Part shown: positions 8,534 through 17,068 of the stretch, piece by piece
Layout of the letters: every line of letters starts with the position of its first letter
Position numbering within the stretch: position 1 is the first letter of the stretch
Notes under the pieces: model-generated
Database searches by the model: none
The model's input: only the letters and a program-made list of their open reading frames with translations
What the model was told of the DNA's origin: nothing
Assembly (NCBI GenBank): GCA_031261965.1
Contig: JAISIP010000077.1
Coordinates: 1-36,635 of the forward strand
Reading direction: 5' to 3'
Source of the DNA: Victivallales bacterium
Lineage (GTDB): Bacteria; Verrucomicrobiota; Lentisphaeria; Victivallales; Victivallaceae
DNA: 36,635 bases
Translations under genes and position numbers: made by a program

Positions 8534-8578
8534 ATTATATACATCGCGTTACACGAAATGTAACTCATTACATTGACT
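8534..8578 (-). promoter_or_regulatory. Pseudopilin promoter with overlapping operator-like palindrome
   Basis: On the minus strand a perfect TATAAT (8534-8539) is preceded, 18 nt away, by TTACAT (8558-8563). The palindrome GTTACACGAAATGTAAC (8548-8564; arms GTTACA and TGTAAC around 5 nt) covers the -35 box and the spacer. A third half-site TTACA at 8568-8572 makes TGTAA-ctca-TTACA. The position fits repression of the pseudopilin gene; the divergent LacI-family gene starts 190 nt away but its site is not established. Confidence 0.6.
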
Positions 8579-8739
8579 ATATTATGACGCATTTTTGGAC
8601 AAAAAGCAAGTGTTTTTGTCCTAAAATCATTAAATTTTGGAAAAAATTCCTGAATTTGCGAAGATTTTTCGACAAAAATCGAATTTTGCCCTGGGTTTTC
8701 TTGAAAATTATCAGATGACGATATAAGTTTGATAGCATT

Positions 8740-9789
8740 ATGGGCTTAAGAAAAATCGGCATAAATATCAAAGACATCGCCAGGATTGCGGAAGTATCGA
8801 CCGCAACCGTCTCTCGTGCCTTGTCCTCCAACCCCGAGGTGGTTTCCGAGGAGTTGCGCAACAGGATATATGCCGTCTGCGATAAATATCAATACTGGTC
8901 AAATATCAACGCCGCCCGGTTGCAGACCAAACGCTCCGGGCAGGTCGCATTGCTCGTGCCGGGATACTGCTTGCACCAACGCACTGAATTTGACTTTATC
9001 GACTACAACTTATCCGGCATTATCGGCGGGGTTGAGGGGTTTTTCTCAACTTGTTCAATTTATGTTTCGTTGATTTCCATGGGGGATAATTTTAATAAAA
9101 ACAAGGAATATATCCGGCTTTACCGCAGCAAAATGTTTGACGGATTCCTGCTCTGGGGAATGACCGAAGCCGACACTTTTGTCCACGAATTGGCGGAAGA
9201 AAAAGCCCCGGTGGTCAGCATCCAAGGGGTCAGTCGTGAGCCGCGCATGTCCACGATCAACGTCGATGATTTCAACGCGATGCGGAAATTGGCGAAAAGC
9301 GTGGTTGAGTACGGGCATACCTCTATCGGCTATATTCCGGCATGGGATAGTTCGGCGGCAGGTCGCGAGCGCAACCTTGGCTTCTTTCAGGCAATGAAAG
9401 AGCTCCATTTGAACCCCAAAATCGCCAAAAACAGCGGTTTTAACATCGATAACGGGTTGCAAGGTTGCATCGAACTTTTGGGAGAGGGCAACAGGGATCG
9501 CCTGACGTGCATTGTCTGTGCCAACGATTATGTGGCACGGGGGGTCATCACCGGGCTTGACACTCTGAAGTTGCGACTCCCCGATGATATTTCCGTCACC
9601 GGGGCGGACGGGATTGTCATTCCGGGTGGAATTCCGCTGACAACCTACATCTCCCCGTCATATGACCTCGGATTCACGGGCGCTCAAATGCTGTTGGATC
9701 GCATCGAAAACCCCTCCTTGCCCCCGGAACGCAAAATTTTACCGGCGAGGCTTTTCCATGGCTCAAGCCTGCGCAAGCTTAACAATTAA
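8740..9789 (+). CDS. LacI-family transcriptional regulator
   Basis: A 349-residue regulator. Residues about 8-35 form the LacI helix-turn-helix (IKDIARIAEVSTATVSRALS), followed by a variant of the hinge region (N-I-N-A-A-R-L-Q-T-K-R-S-G), then a periplasmic-binding-protein-like effector domain with the usual G-I-I-G-G and D-D-F-N-A segments; the ligand is presumably a sugar. There is an in-frame TGA just upstream, so the ATG at 8740 is the only plausible start, although no clear Shine-Dalgarno is visible. It is divergent from the pseudopilin gene, across an AT-rich 226-bp gap, and convergent with the glycosidase-like gene, whose 3' end it overlaps by 27 bp. It probably controls neighbouring carbohydrate genes. 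Confidence 0.93.
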   Translation: MGLRKIGINIKDIARIAEVSTATVSRALSSNPEVVSEELRNRIYAVCDKYQYWSNINAARLQTKRSGQVALLVPGYCLHQRTEFDFIDYNLSGIIGGVEGFFSTCSIYVSLISMGDNFNKNKEYIRLYRSKMFDGFLLWGMTEADTFVHELAEEKAPVVSIQGVSREPRMSTINVDDFNAMRKLAKSVVEYGHTSIGYIPAWDSSAAGRERNLGFFQAMKELHLNPKIAKNSGFNIDNGLQGCIELLGEGNRDRLTCIVCANDYVARGVITGLDTLKLRLPDDISVTGADGIVIPGGIPLTTYISPSYDLGFTGAQMLLDRIENPSLPPERKILPARLFHGSSLRKLNN

Positions 9790-11817
9790 GGGCTCATTGA
9801 AGCTGATTTTGCCAAGATATTCGATTTTTAACCGGACGTTGTCTTTGGTTGCTTTCAGCTCGCTACTCTTCACCCAATTGCCGGATTGGTCCAACAAAAG
9901 CACGTCGGGAATCGCCTTTGTCCAGCTCAAATCAAAGCTGACTTTGCCCCAATCGTCCAGATTCAAATTGAAGCACCCGATCACGGTGTTTTCGCCGGAC
10001 TCTTTGCGGAAAGCCAAACTGTACGCCCCGTCGCAAGTTAATTTCAGCGGGAAACTCCGGTCGGCGAGATAATCCACCACCCCATGCAACTGTTCGCGCC
10101 GGAACGGGTGGCAAAATGCCACGCCGAAACTGTATTGATAATCCATGGCGTGAACGATGACTCTCCCCCCCAATGAGTTGGAGTACGCGATCATGGCGGG
10201 CGATACGCGAATGGTGTCGGGATCGACAAAACTGCTGACGATCTGAGCGTCTTGGCTCGGCTCAAGCACGCAAAAACGCCCCATGGTACCCAAATCCGGC
10301 AATGTGCAAGTCATATATTTCCGCTTTTCCCCGCCGAATCCGGGATGATGAAACTCTTCCGCCGAAAGCACAAAGGGCAAATCCCGGCGGTGACACGGCA
10401 TTGCGATGTTCTTCACCCCGATATATTCGCCGAAGCCGCGTTCCAGTAAAATTCCGGCGGCAACCCCGTCCAAAAACATCCCCTTGCGCAAAAACTCCAT
10501 GATTTCAGCATCGCTACACGCCCGCAACACTTGCCCGGAAGCGGCGATTACATCGGAAGAAGTGTATACCGTCGGAATCCCGTGGGATTCCAGTGCTTGC
10601 ATCAGATTAAACCCGTCTTCGCCCAAATCGGGGTAGTCTGCCTTGATCGGCAGATTTTTAACCAAACTTGAATCCTGACGGTGCAGGAGCTGAACTCCGC
10701 AATATTCGCCCTTGCCTCGCACTGCGTCGCCCAAGGCGGCGAGAAACGGCTTTTTTGCCGATAACATTTGCCCGTAATGCTCCTCGTTTTTCATCGGAGT
10801 ACCGACATGGTCGAATAAATTCAACGTTACGCCTTGCGAACCATAGGCAAAAGTGATCGCGATCTCAAGAAAAGTAAACACCGTACTTTTGGAAAATCTC
10901 GTAAACGGCACGTTTTCACACTCCGACTGCTCGATGGTATTCGTCGGCAAAACCGCTCTGGTAAGTTTAATCGAATCTTGTGAATAGTAAAATCCCCGCA
11001 ACGAATCTTCGTTGTAATTGCACATGGGCGGGCGACTGTACAGCTGCTTGCCGTCAGCAAGCGCCTCCGCCAATTTTGTCCAGTCACGTCCTTCCAGGCA
11101 ATGTTGACGCGGACCGCTGGACATCAAACCCAAGCAGCTCTCCGGCGAAATTTTATGCACGGTCTTGGCGATAAACCCGGCGGTTTCAACCATTATTTCC
11201 CGCTGCATAAGCAAATATTCGGCACGCCACGGATGCGGTTTGCCGGGTTGCAAAATCGCCTTGACCAACTGCTCCCGGCTCACTTTTTGCCCGATTCGCT
11301 CGCTGAAACGCGCCATATGCCGATCGCAAAAACAGCCAAACGACACCGGCTCATGGTTAAAAGTGCGAATGTCGTCCTCCACCCACATGATATGAGGTGC
11401 GGTTTCGGCGTAAATCGTCCATAGCTCGACGAAGTGCTCCCGCCACGCCGGGGAAATAAAGCAGGCGCAATGCTTAGCGACGCTGCCGTCGTGACCGACC
11501 GCCGTTTCCAAGCCTTTGATATGATTCAGATCGTTACGACCGCGATCGCAATGCCCGACTGTGATCCACGGGTTTAACGAATAGACGATATTTAATTTTT
11601 GCAACGCTTCTTTGACCTGAAAAAGATTGCCCTGATAACGCTTGGCCCATTCCAGAGTCGGATGCCCGTGGGAAAATTCTTCCGTATCGATTTTTACAAT
11701 AACTTCGTCGATCTTGAATTCCGGGGCTAAACGGATCAGGTCGCTAAGCGTTTCTTCAAATTTCCACGGCGGTAAAGTGCGACGCAACGCATACCATGCT
11801 CCAGAATCTTTGTTCAT
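9763..11817 (-). CDS. Large glycosidase-like protein, family not recognised
   Basis: A 684-residue protein without signal peptide. The first half reads like a (beta/alpha)8 glycosidase: an N-terminal I-D-E-V-I-V-K-I-D strand, Y-S-L-N-P-W-I-T-V, an acid-rich I-M-W-V-E-D-D-I-R-T-F followed by a Cys/His cluster (F-G-C-F-C-D-R-H), a later T-I-E-Q-S-E-C-E stretch that could hold the second carboxylate, then a flavodoxin-like middle (about 390-500) and a small C-terminal beta domain. The arrangement resembles GH42-type architecture, but I cannot assign a GH family. The start at 11817 is chosen because AAGGAT lies 9 nt upstream; a longer frame to 11901 would be translated from MITE copy D and is rejected. 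Likely an intracellular oligosaccharide hydrolase. Confidence 0.75.
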   Translation of the reverse strand: MNKDSGAWYALRRTLPPWKFEETLSDLIRLAPEFKIDEVIVKIDTEEFSHGHPTLEWAKRYQGNLFQVKEALQKLNIVYSLNPWITVGHCDRGRNDLNHIKGLETAVGHDGSVAKHCACFISPAWREHFVELWTIYAETAPHIMWVEDDIRTFNHEPVSFGCFCDRHMARFSERIGQKVSREQLVKAILQPGKPHPWRAEYLLMQREIMVETAGFIAKTVHKISPESCLGLMSSGPRQHCLEGRDWTKLAEALADGKQLYSRPPMCNYNEDSLRGFYYSQDSIKLTRAVLPTNTIEQSECENVPFTRFSKSTVFTFLEIAITFAYGSQGVTLNLFDHVGTPMKNEEHYGQMLSAKKPFLAALGDAVRGKGEYCGVQLLHRQDSSLVKNLPIKADYPDLGEDGFNLMQALESHGIPTVYTSSDVIAASGQVLRACSDAEIMEFLRKGMFLDGVAAGILLERGFGEYIGVKNIAMPCHRRDLPFVLSAEEFHHPGFGGEKRKYMTCTLPDLGTMGRFCVLEPSQDAQIVSSFVDPDTIRVSPAMIAYSNSLGGRVIVHAMDYQYSFGVAFCHPFRREQLHGVVDYLADRSFPLKLTCDGAYSLAFRKESGENTVIGCFNLNLDDWGKVSFDLSWTKAIPDVLLLDQSGNWVKSSELKATKDNVRLKIEYLGKISFNEPLIVKLAQA

Positions 11818-11856
11818 TTTTCTTTTATCCTTTTTGCAATTACCAAGATCCATTAA

Positions 11857-12022
11857 GGGTATCTCTAAAAACTGGGTTGCGTTGAAAATCAGCAGATTCA
11901 TAATTTGGAGGTGCGATTTTGCAAGCGTCTGGCTAACATAGAGTTAACCAGACACGCGCAAGGTCGCGCATACGAATATGAGCTGCAATTTTCAGCCAAA
12001 TTTCCAGTTTTTAGAGATACCC
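11857..12022 (+). mobile_element. MITE copy D, full length (166 bp)
   Basis: This copy has perfect 19-bp terminal inverted repeats, GGGTATCTCTAAAAACTGG and its complement. The central hairpin reads GCGTCTGGCTAAC / GTTAACCAGACAC, with a G-C pair where copy C has A-T. The two halves are also related to each other across the palindrome (left GTTGAAAATCAGCAG against right GCTGAAAATTGCAG in reverse complement). TTAA flanks both ends (11853-11856, 12023-12026). It lies 40 bp upstream of the glycosidase-like ATG, so it is probably in that gene's leader or promoter region. Confidence 0.95.
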
Positions 12023-12049
12023 TTAACATATCATTCATCCGTGTGTGTT

Positions 12050-12085
12050 TTATGGACTTTTTAAAAAAAGTTATGGACTTGTCAA
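12050..12085 (-). promoter_or_regulatory. Direct repeats and -35-like box upstream of glycosidase-like gene
   Basis: TTATGGACTT occurs at 12050-12059 and again at 12071-12080, exactly 21 bp apart (two helical turns), a spacing seen in dimeric regulator sites. A perfect minus-strand TTGACA (12080-12085) abuts the second repeat; a matching -10 is poor (TAAAAA at 16 nt). Function is inferred. Confidence 0.35.
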
Positions 12086-12095
12086 CAAAATTTTG

Positions 12096-13580
12096 TTAGA
12101 GAATCGGGGTGAACAGCGCAAAAATATTTTCCCCCAATTGCCGGGCGAACGATTTCGATCGTTCGTGTTCAAGCGTCACCGGGATGGAGTCGGCAAGCTC
12201 GTCAAGAAACTGGCGGTGCAACTGCCCCGGAAATTCGCCCGCCTCAAAACAAAAGTCCAACTCAAAGTTAAGCCGAAAGCTCCGGCTGTCGCAATTGCTC
12301 GACCCCATAAACCCCCAGCTTTCATCTGCCAACAACGCCTTAATGTGCGAAAAAACCCCCTGTTTGTTGTAAATTTTTACCCCGTTTTCAAGCAAAGTCG
12401 AATAGTAATTTTGCGCCGCCCACGAAACAAAAAAATGGTTGTTGCTCGCCGGGACGATGATCCGCACATCCACACCCCGCGCCGCAGTCAAACAGAGCAG
12501 ATTGATGTATTCCGGGCCGGGTACAAAATACGGAGTCATAATCCAAAGCGATTTTTGCGCCGCCATCGCGGCGGCGAAGAAGAGTTTGCGCGTCCCCTCG
12601 TAATTTCCCCCCGGTCCGCTGGTCATAATCCGCACGACCTCGTTCCCGGTGCGTTCCGGCAACGGAAAATCGTAGCTACTGACCCCCTCTTCCCAGTTTC
12701 GCCGGGTAGTGTACGCCCAATCCCGCATAAAAGATTTTGCCAACTCCGCCACCGCCGGACCGGTCATGCGGCAATGCAGATCGTGAATATGCCGATGAGC
12801 CGGAACTTTGGTGGTGCATTCGTTGTCATCGGAAATATTGATTCCGCCTATATAGGCGATTTTGCCGTCGATGACCAAAAGCTTGCGGTGGTTTCGCAAT
12901 TGAAAACGCCACGGCGTGATCAAATGAAAAGGCGAAAATGAGCGGATTTTGAAGTTCTTCTCGCGCCGAAGCAACAAACGGCGAAAGTAGTGCGAAAAAT
13001 AGCTCTTTAAACTGCCCAGACAGTCAAAGATCACCTTTACATCCACCCCGGCGCGGGAACGCTCTTCAAGCGCATCCATAAATGCGTGACCGATTTCGTC
13101 GCTCATAAGAATGTATGACTGCATTCGCACGCAATGTTTTGCCCCGGCAATGTCTTGCAGCATACGCGGATAAGCGACTCCGCCGTCCCGCAACACCTCA
13201 AGCGTATTGCCGTCGAGCAAATTGGAGTCCGGGAACAGTCGGTCAAACATGGCGTTGCGCTGATTTTGTCCGATCTTTGGCGGAGGATGCAGTCGCGAAA
13301 GCGCCGCCTGAAGTGCCGCCACCGCCGGCCCAAAATACTTGCCGGGATTTTCTTTCATCTTGCGTTGCAGTTGCAAGACCTGCTCTTGGGCATATTCCAG
13401 CCGGACAATGCCGAAGAGCAAATAACAGACAAGACCAAACACCGGCAACAGCGCGACCAGCATCAGCCAAAACAGTGCTTCTCCGGGCTGATCGCGCTTC
13501 GTGATAAGTATGTTAATAAAGATTCCGATGTAGATCAATACACCAACGGCGTACCATAAATAGCTGTAGTGTGCTTCCAC
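12096..13580 (-). CDS. cls: Cardiolipin synthase (PLD superfamily)
   Basis: A 494-residue membrane enzyme that condenses two phosphatidylglycerols to cardiolipin. Two N-terminal transmembrane helices (YLWYAVGVLIYIGIFINILI and the following hydrophobic stretch, a PLDc_N domain) precede two HKD motifs: HRKLLVIDG (His231) and HIKALLADE (His412), each followed by the G-G/S-x-N segment. Length fits ClsA (486 in E. coli). The start is set at GTG 13580 because AGGAGG stands 7 nt before it; ATG 13598 and GTG 13610 upstream lack a ribosome binding site. It is a single gene, divergent from the tRNA. Confidence 0.95.
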   Translation of the reverse strand: MEAHYSYLWYAVGVLIYIGIFINILITKRDQPGEALFWLMLVALLPVFGLVCYLLFGIVRLEYAQEQVLQLQRKMKENPGKYFGPAVAALQAALSRLHPPPKIGQNQRNAMFDRLFPDSNLLDGNTLEVLRDGGVAYPRMLQDIAGAKHCVRMQSYILMSDEIGHAFMDALEERSRAGVDVKVIFDCLGSLKSYFSHYFRRLLLRREKNFKIRSFSPFHLITPWRFQLRNHRKLLVIDGKIAYIGGINISDDNECTTKVPAHRHIHDLHCRMTGPAVAELAKSFMRDWAYTTRRNWEEGVSSYDFPLPERTGNEVVRIMTSGPGGNYEGTRKLFFAAAMAAQKSLWIMTPYFVPGPEYINLLCLTAARGVDVRIIVPASNNHFFVSWAAQNYYSTLLENGVKIYNKQGVFSHIKALLADESWGFMGSSNCDSRSFRLNFELDFCFEAGEFPGQLHRQFLDELADSIPVTLEHERSKSFARQLGENIFALFTPIL

Positions 13581-13668
13581 GTCCGATCCTCCTGCCATAC
13601 CATACTTCACGAATCGCCCAAAATCCAGTAGAATAAATCAAAATCCGCAAAAATCCCGAATAATGCGC

Positions 13669-13697
13669 TTGCGCAAAAACCAATTTGGCACTATAGT
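13669..13697 (+). promoter_or_regulatory. Candidate promoter of tRNA and recCBD
   Basis: TTGCGC (13669-13674), a 17-nt spacer and TATAGT (13692-13697) lie just upstream of the tRNA, placing transcription start about 9 nt before the mature 5' end. No other promoter is evident before recC, so the tRNA and recCBD may share a transcript. Confidence 0.5.
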
Positions 13698-13712
13698 ATG
13701 ATGCCTCACTAA

Positions 13713-13788
13713 GGATCCGTAGCTCAGTGGTTAGAGCAGGTGACTCATAATCTCTTGGTCGTCGGTTCAAATCCGGCCGGATCCACCA
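13713..13788 (+). tRNA. tRNA with CAU anticodon (elongator Met or Ile2)
   Basis: A complete 76-nt cloverleaf with encoded CCA. The acceptor stem GGATCCG/CGGATCC and T-arm GTCGG-TTCAAAT-CCGGC pair fully (one G-U). The D-arm is GCTC/GAGC. The anticodon is CAT at 13746-13748 in loop CTCATAA. The anticodon stem GGTGA/TCTCT contains a U-U opposition at 29-41 and a G-U at 27-43. The G1-C72 pair and lack of three G-C pairs in the anticodon stem exclude initiator tRNA. The body resembles ileX-type tRNA-Ile2 (lysidine-modified CAU) as much as elongator Met, so identity is left open. Confidence 0.93.
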
Positions 13789-13804
13789 TTTTTCAAAGGA
13801 CACA

Positions 13805-16800
13805 ATGGGCTTTTGTCTTTACACCGGGAACAAACTTGAACGCTTGGCGGAAAGATTCATCGAAATTATTTCGGCGAAACCGCCCCAAGACCCCTTTACT
13901 CCCGAAATTGTCGTGGTACAAACTCAAGGCATGGCATCGTGGCTGAAACTCAAAGTCGGAGATCGCGGGCGAATCGCGGCGAATTTCGACACCCCGTTCC
14001 CGGTTAACTTTGTAAACCGAACTCTCGAAGCTGTTTTCCCCGATTTTCACTCGGAAGTTGAACGCTTTTCCGCCGAGCTTGCGCCGTGGAAAATCTACCG
14101 GATATTGGAAGAATCCCCCGAAAAATATCCCGAACTTGCCGCCTATCTTGCCGCCCCCTCGCTGGAGTTAAAACGTTGGCAACTTGCCGGACACCTTGCG
14201 GAGCTGTTTGATCAATATCAGATCTATCGCCCCGAAATGCTCGAAGCATGGCGTGCCGGGCAACAGGTCGAATGGCGCGACGCCGACTATCAAAAACGGC
14301 TATATCGCGAACTGTACGGCAGCGTTCGTAGCCGCAGCAGCTATCTTTCGGAATTCTTTCGCCTCAATGCTGTTGCTCCGGGCAAACTGCCCCAAAGAAT
14401 CACCATGTTCGGAGTCGGCGCAATGCCGCCGTTGTTTTTGAAATTTTTCCTGAAACTCTCGACCTTTACCGAGGTCTTTTTCTTTTATTTAAATCCGAGT
14501 CGGGAGTATTGGGCGGAGCAGTACTCCGATTCGGAAACGGCACGTCTTGTTGCCCGTGACGGCGGCGACCTTGACGCGTTTCGCGACGGCAACCCGCTGC
14601 TCGCCGGCTTCGGCGGTCAAGGGCGTGAATTTTTCCGCTGTCTTTCAGATATGACCGAGGAGAATCAGACCGTCGCCGAGGAACTTTTTGAGCCGTTTCT
14701 CGCAACCTCCGGTCCGGGCCCGGACGATTACATCAATCCGACCCGGCTTACCGCCTTACAACAAGATATTTATGCGATGTTTCGCCGCGCCGCTGTCGGT
14801 GACGGCGAAATTACCGGCACGGCACTACCGCTTTCGCCGGATGATCGCACCGTAAGCGTTCACAATTGTCACAGCACCCGGCGCGAAATAGAAGTCTTGC
14901 ACGACCGGTTGCTCGAACTCTTTGAAGACCCCGCAATTCAGCCTCGCGATGTTATTGTCATGGCTCCCGACATCAACACCTACGCCCCTTATATTCGTTC
15001 AATTTTCGATGCCGGAATTCTCCGCGACTCCTACGCGATTTCCGATCGGAGTTTACGACGCTCCAGCCGTATGGCGGAGTGTTTTTTTGAATTGCTCAAA
15101 TTGCGTTCCGGTCGGGTGGAGGCCCCCAAAATCCTCGAACTTTTGCGCTTTCCGGCGTTGAGAAACCAATTTAACATTGCGTCCGATGAGCTTGAAATTA
15201 TCGCGTTTTGGATCGAAAAAGCCGAAATCCGCTGGGGAGTTGACCGCAACGATCGGCTAAACAGTTGCAATGTCGCGTTTGACGAGTACTCCTGGGAACA
15301 GGGACTCGACCGCCTGTTGCTCGGTTTCGCCCGCGATTCGGTATTTGAAGACCTCCACTCCGACGCGCTTTTGCCGATCGACCTGGTCGAAGGCGACAAT
15401 GCGGAACTGTTGGGCAAATTCATCACCGCAGTCAAAACCATATTCCAACTGCGGCGCGATTGCGCTAAAAATCACACTCCCGAAGAGTGGAGCAACTTAT
15501 TACTGAAGGCTGTAGGCGATCTTTTTCTTCCGGCAAAGGATGAATTCGACGAGTTTGCCGCGTTGCGTCGCGCCGTACAACAACCTAAAAGAATGTCACT
15601 CAACGCCGGGTTCTCTTCGCTTTTGCCGATTGAAGTTATCGAAGAGGTCATCGATTCTTCGCTCGCCATACCCAAGCGCAACGATCCGTTTTTGCGCGGA
15701 AAAATCACCTTTTGCTCGCTGTTGCCGATGCGGAGCATTCCGATGCAAGTTGTGGCGATTCTCGGACTTTCCGACGGTGCTTTCCCGCGTCGCGACCTGA
15801 AGTTTGGATTTAATTTAATCAACCGGAAAATCGCGCCGTGCGACCGCTCGCAACAGGCGGAAGACCGCTATTTGTTTTTAGAGGCTATTCTGTCCGCCCG
15901 GCGTTGCCTCATGTTTTTTTATCAGGGTCAGACCGCCCGCGCCAACGACGAATTTCCCCCCGCAATTCCGTTAGGGGAGTTAATCGATTATCTCAAGCTT
16001 TGCGACCCCGACTTCAAAGTGACACGCCATCGGTTGCAACCTTTTGAATTCAGTTATTTTAATCGAAACAATCGCGACTTAAATACCCGTTCACGCTCGG
16101 TGGAAAATTTTCACGCCGCCGAATCGCTGCTTATCAGCCTGCGCGACGAATCGTCCGCTTTGCCCCCCCGGCCGGAAGTTCATCTGCCCGAACTTGCTCT
16201 AAATCCGGTAGTATCCCCGACGGAGCTTGAGCGTTTCTTCGTTAATCCGTGCCGTTACTTTTTGAACAACCGCCTCGGCATTTTTACCCCTGAAATTAAA
16301 GCCGCCTTGCCCGACTCCGAGCCGACCGGCCAGAATATAAACGCGCTTCAGGAATATTTGCTCAAAACCGAAATAGGGGCGTACACCCTCGACGAACTTG
16401 ATTACGACACCCAATATCAACTGCTGAAACGCAGCTGCCGTTTGCCGATCGGCAGCGGCGGGAAGGTACTTTTCAACGAACTTTACAACTCTATTTCGAT
16501 GATTCCAGCAAGCTGGAAAAACGCAATTCGCTCAAGCGAAACTTTTGCCATTGAATGCGACCTCGGTGGGTTTCGCGTCGCCGGAACGTTAAACGCATCG
16601 CCGGACGGAAAAATGCAACATTTGCTCTTTTACTCCGCTTTCAAATTAAAACATGCAGTAATCGCGCTGTTGCGCCATATGATTCTTTCGCTTGCCAACA
16701 CCGGGGAGGTTACCACGTCGGTGCTGAATTTAGAGCAAAACCAACCTGTTATACGCATTCTTGACCCGATCGATTGCGATACGGCGCGTCAGGCGCTTGA

Positions 16801-17068
16801 GACGTATTTGAGCTTCTTTAAGACCGGCTTGACACATCCCTTGCCGTTCTTTCCCCGCGCCTCGTGGGAATATTTTTTGAATCAAAATTTCGATAAAGCA
16901 AAAAACGCGTTTTGCGCCGCTTATAACTCAAACGCCGATCTTGACGACCCGGCAATTTCGCTTTGTTATAACAGTTCCGCATTTGACGACCCCGGTTTTA
17001 CGGAGGAATTCACCTGTTGTGCCGATAGTCTGCTTGGCGCATTTTCGTTTCGGGAGGAGTCGCAATGA
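13805..17068 (+). CDS. recC: RecC, exodeoxyribonuclease V gamma subunit
   Basis: A 1087-residue RecC, the subunit that recognises Chi and splits the duplex ahead of the RecB and RecD motors. The N-terminus contains the family hallmark V-V-V-Q-T-Q-G-M-A-S-W-L-K and a G-R-I-A-A-N-F-D-T-P-F-P stretch, as in E. coli RecC (1122 residues). A helicase-like but degenerate core follows, with F-x-x-L-L-P-M-R-S-I-P-M near the middle and a L-N-P-V-V-S-P-T-E-L-E-R-F-F-V-N-P-C segment in the C-terminal third. AAAGGA is 5 nt from the ATG, only 16 nt after the tRNA. Its stop overlaps the recB start (ATGA). Confidence 0.96.
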   Translation: MGFCLYTGNKLERLAERFIEIISAKPPQDPFTPEIVVVQTQGMASWLKLKVGDRGRIAANFDTPFPVNFVNRTLEAVFPDFHSEVERFSAELAPWKIYRILEESPEKYPELAAYLAAPSLELKRWQLAGHLAELFDQYQIYRPEMLEAWRAGQQVEWRDADYQKRLYRELYGSVRSRSSYLSEFFRLNAVAPGKLPQRITMFGVGAMPPLFLKFFLKLSTFTEVFFFYLNPSREYWAEQYSDSETARLVARDGGDLDAFRDGNPLLAGFGGQGREFFRCLSDMTEENQTVAEELFEPFLATSGPGPDDYINPTRLTALQQDIYAMFRRAAVGDGEITGTALPLSPDDRTVSVHNCHSTRREIEVLHDRLLELFEDPAIQPRDVIVMAPDINTYAPYIRSIFDAGILRDSYAISDRSLRRSSRMAECFFELLKLRSGRVEAPKILELLRFPALRNQFNIASDELEIIAFWIEKAEIRWGVDRNDRLNSCNVAFDEYSWEQGLDRLLLGFARDSVFEDLHSDALLPIDLVEGDNAELLGKFITAVKTIFQLRRDCAKNHTPEEWSNLLLKAVGDLFLPAKDEFDEFAALRRAVQQPKRMSLNAGFSSLLPIEVIEEVIDSSLAIPKRNDPFLRGKITFCSLLPMRSIPMQVVAILGLSDGAFPRRDLKFGFNLINRKIAPCDRSQQAEDRYLFLEAILSARRCLMFFYQGQTARANDEFPPAIPLGELIDYLKLCDPDFKVTRHRLQPFEFSYFNRNNRDLNTRSRSVENFHAAESLLISLRDESSALPPRPEVHLPELALNPVVSPTELERFFVNPCRYFLNNRLGIFTPEIKAALPDSEPTGQNINALQEYLLKTEIGAYTLDELDYDTQYQLLKRSCRLPIGSGGKVLFNELYNSISMIPASWKNAIRSSETFAIECDLGGFRVAGTLNASPDGKMQHLLFYSAFKLKHAVIALLRHMILSLANTGEVTTSVLNLEQNQPVIRILDPIDCDTARQALETYLSFFKTGLTHPLPFFPRASWEYFLNQNFDKAKNAFCAAYNSNADLDDPAISLCYNSSAFDDPGFTEEFTCCADSLLGAFSFREESQ

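Noticed and set aside
8514-8739. Small gene in the AT-rich gap between the pseudopilin and LacI-family genes
   Set aside because: Frames there are short, Phe/Lys/Asn-rich and without ribosome binding sites; the gap holds the promoters.
11818-11901. N-terminal extension of the glycosidase-like protein by 28 residues
   Set aside because: It would be translated from MITE copy D and lacks a ribosome binding site; the ATG at 11817 has AAGGAT.
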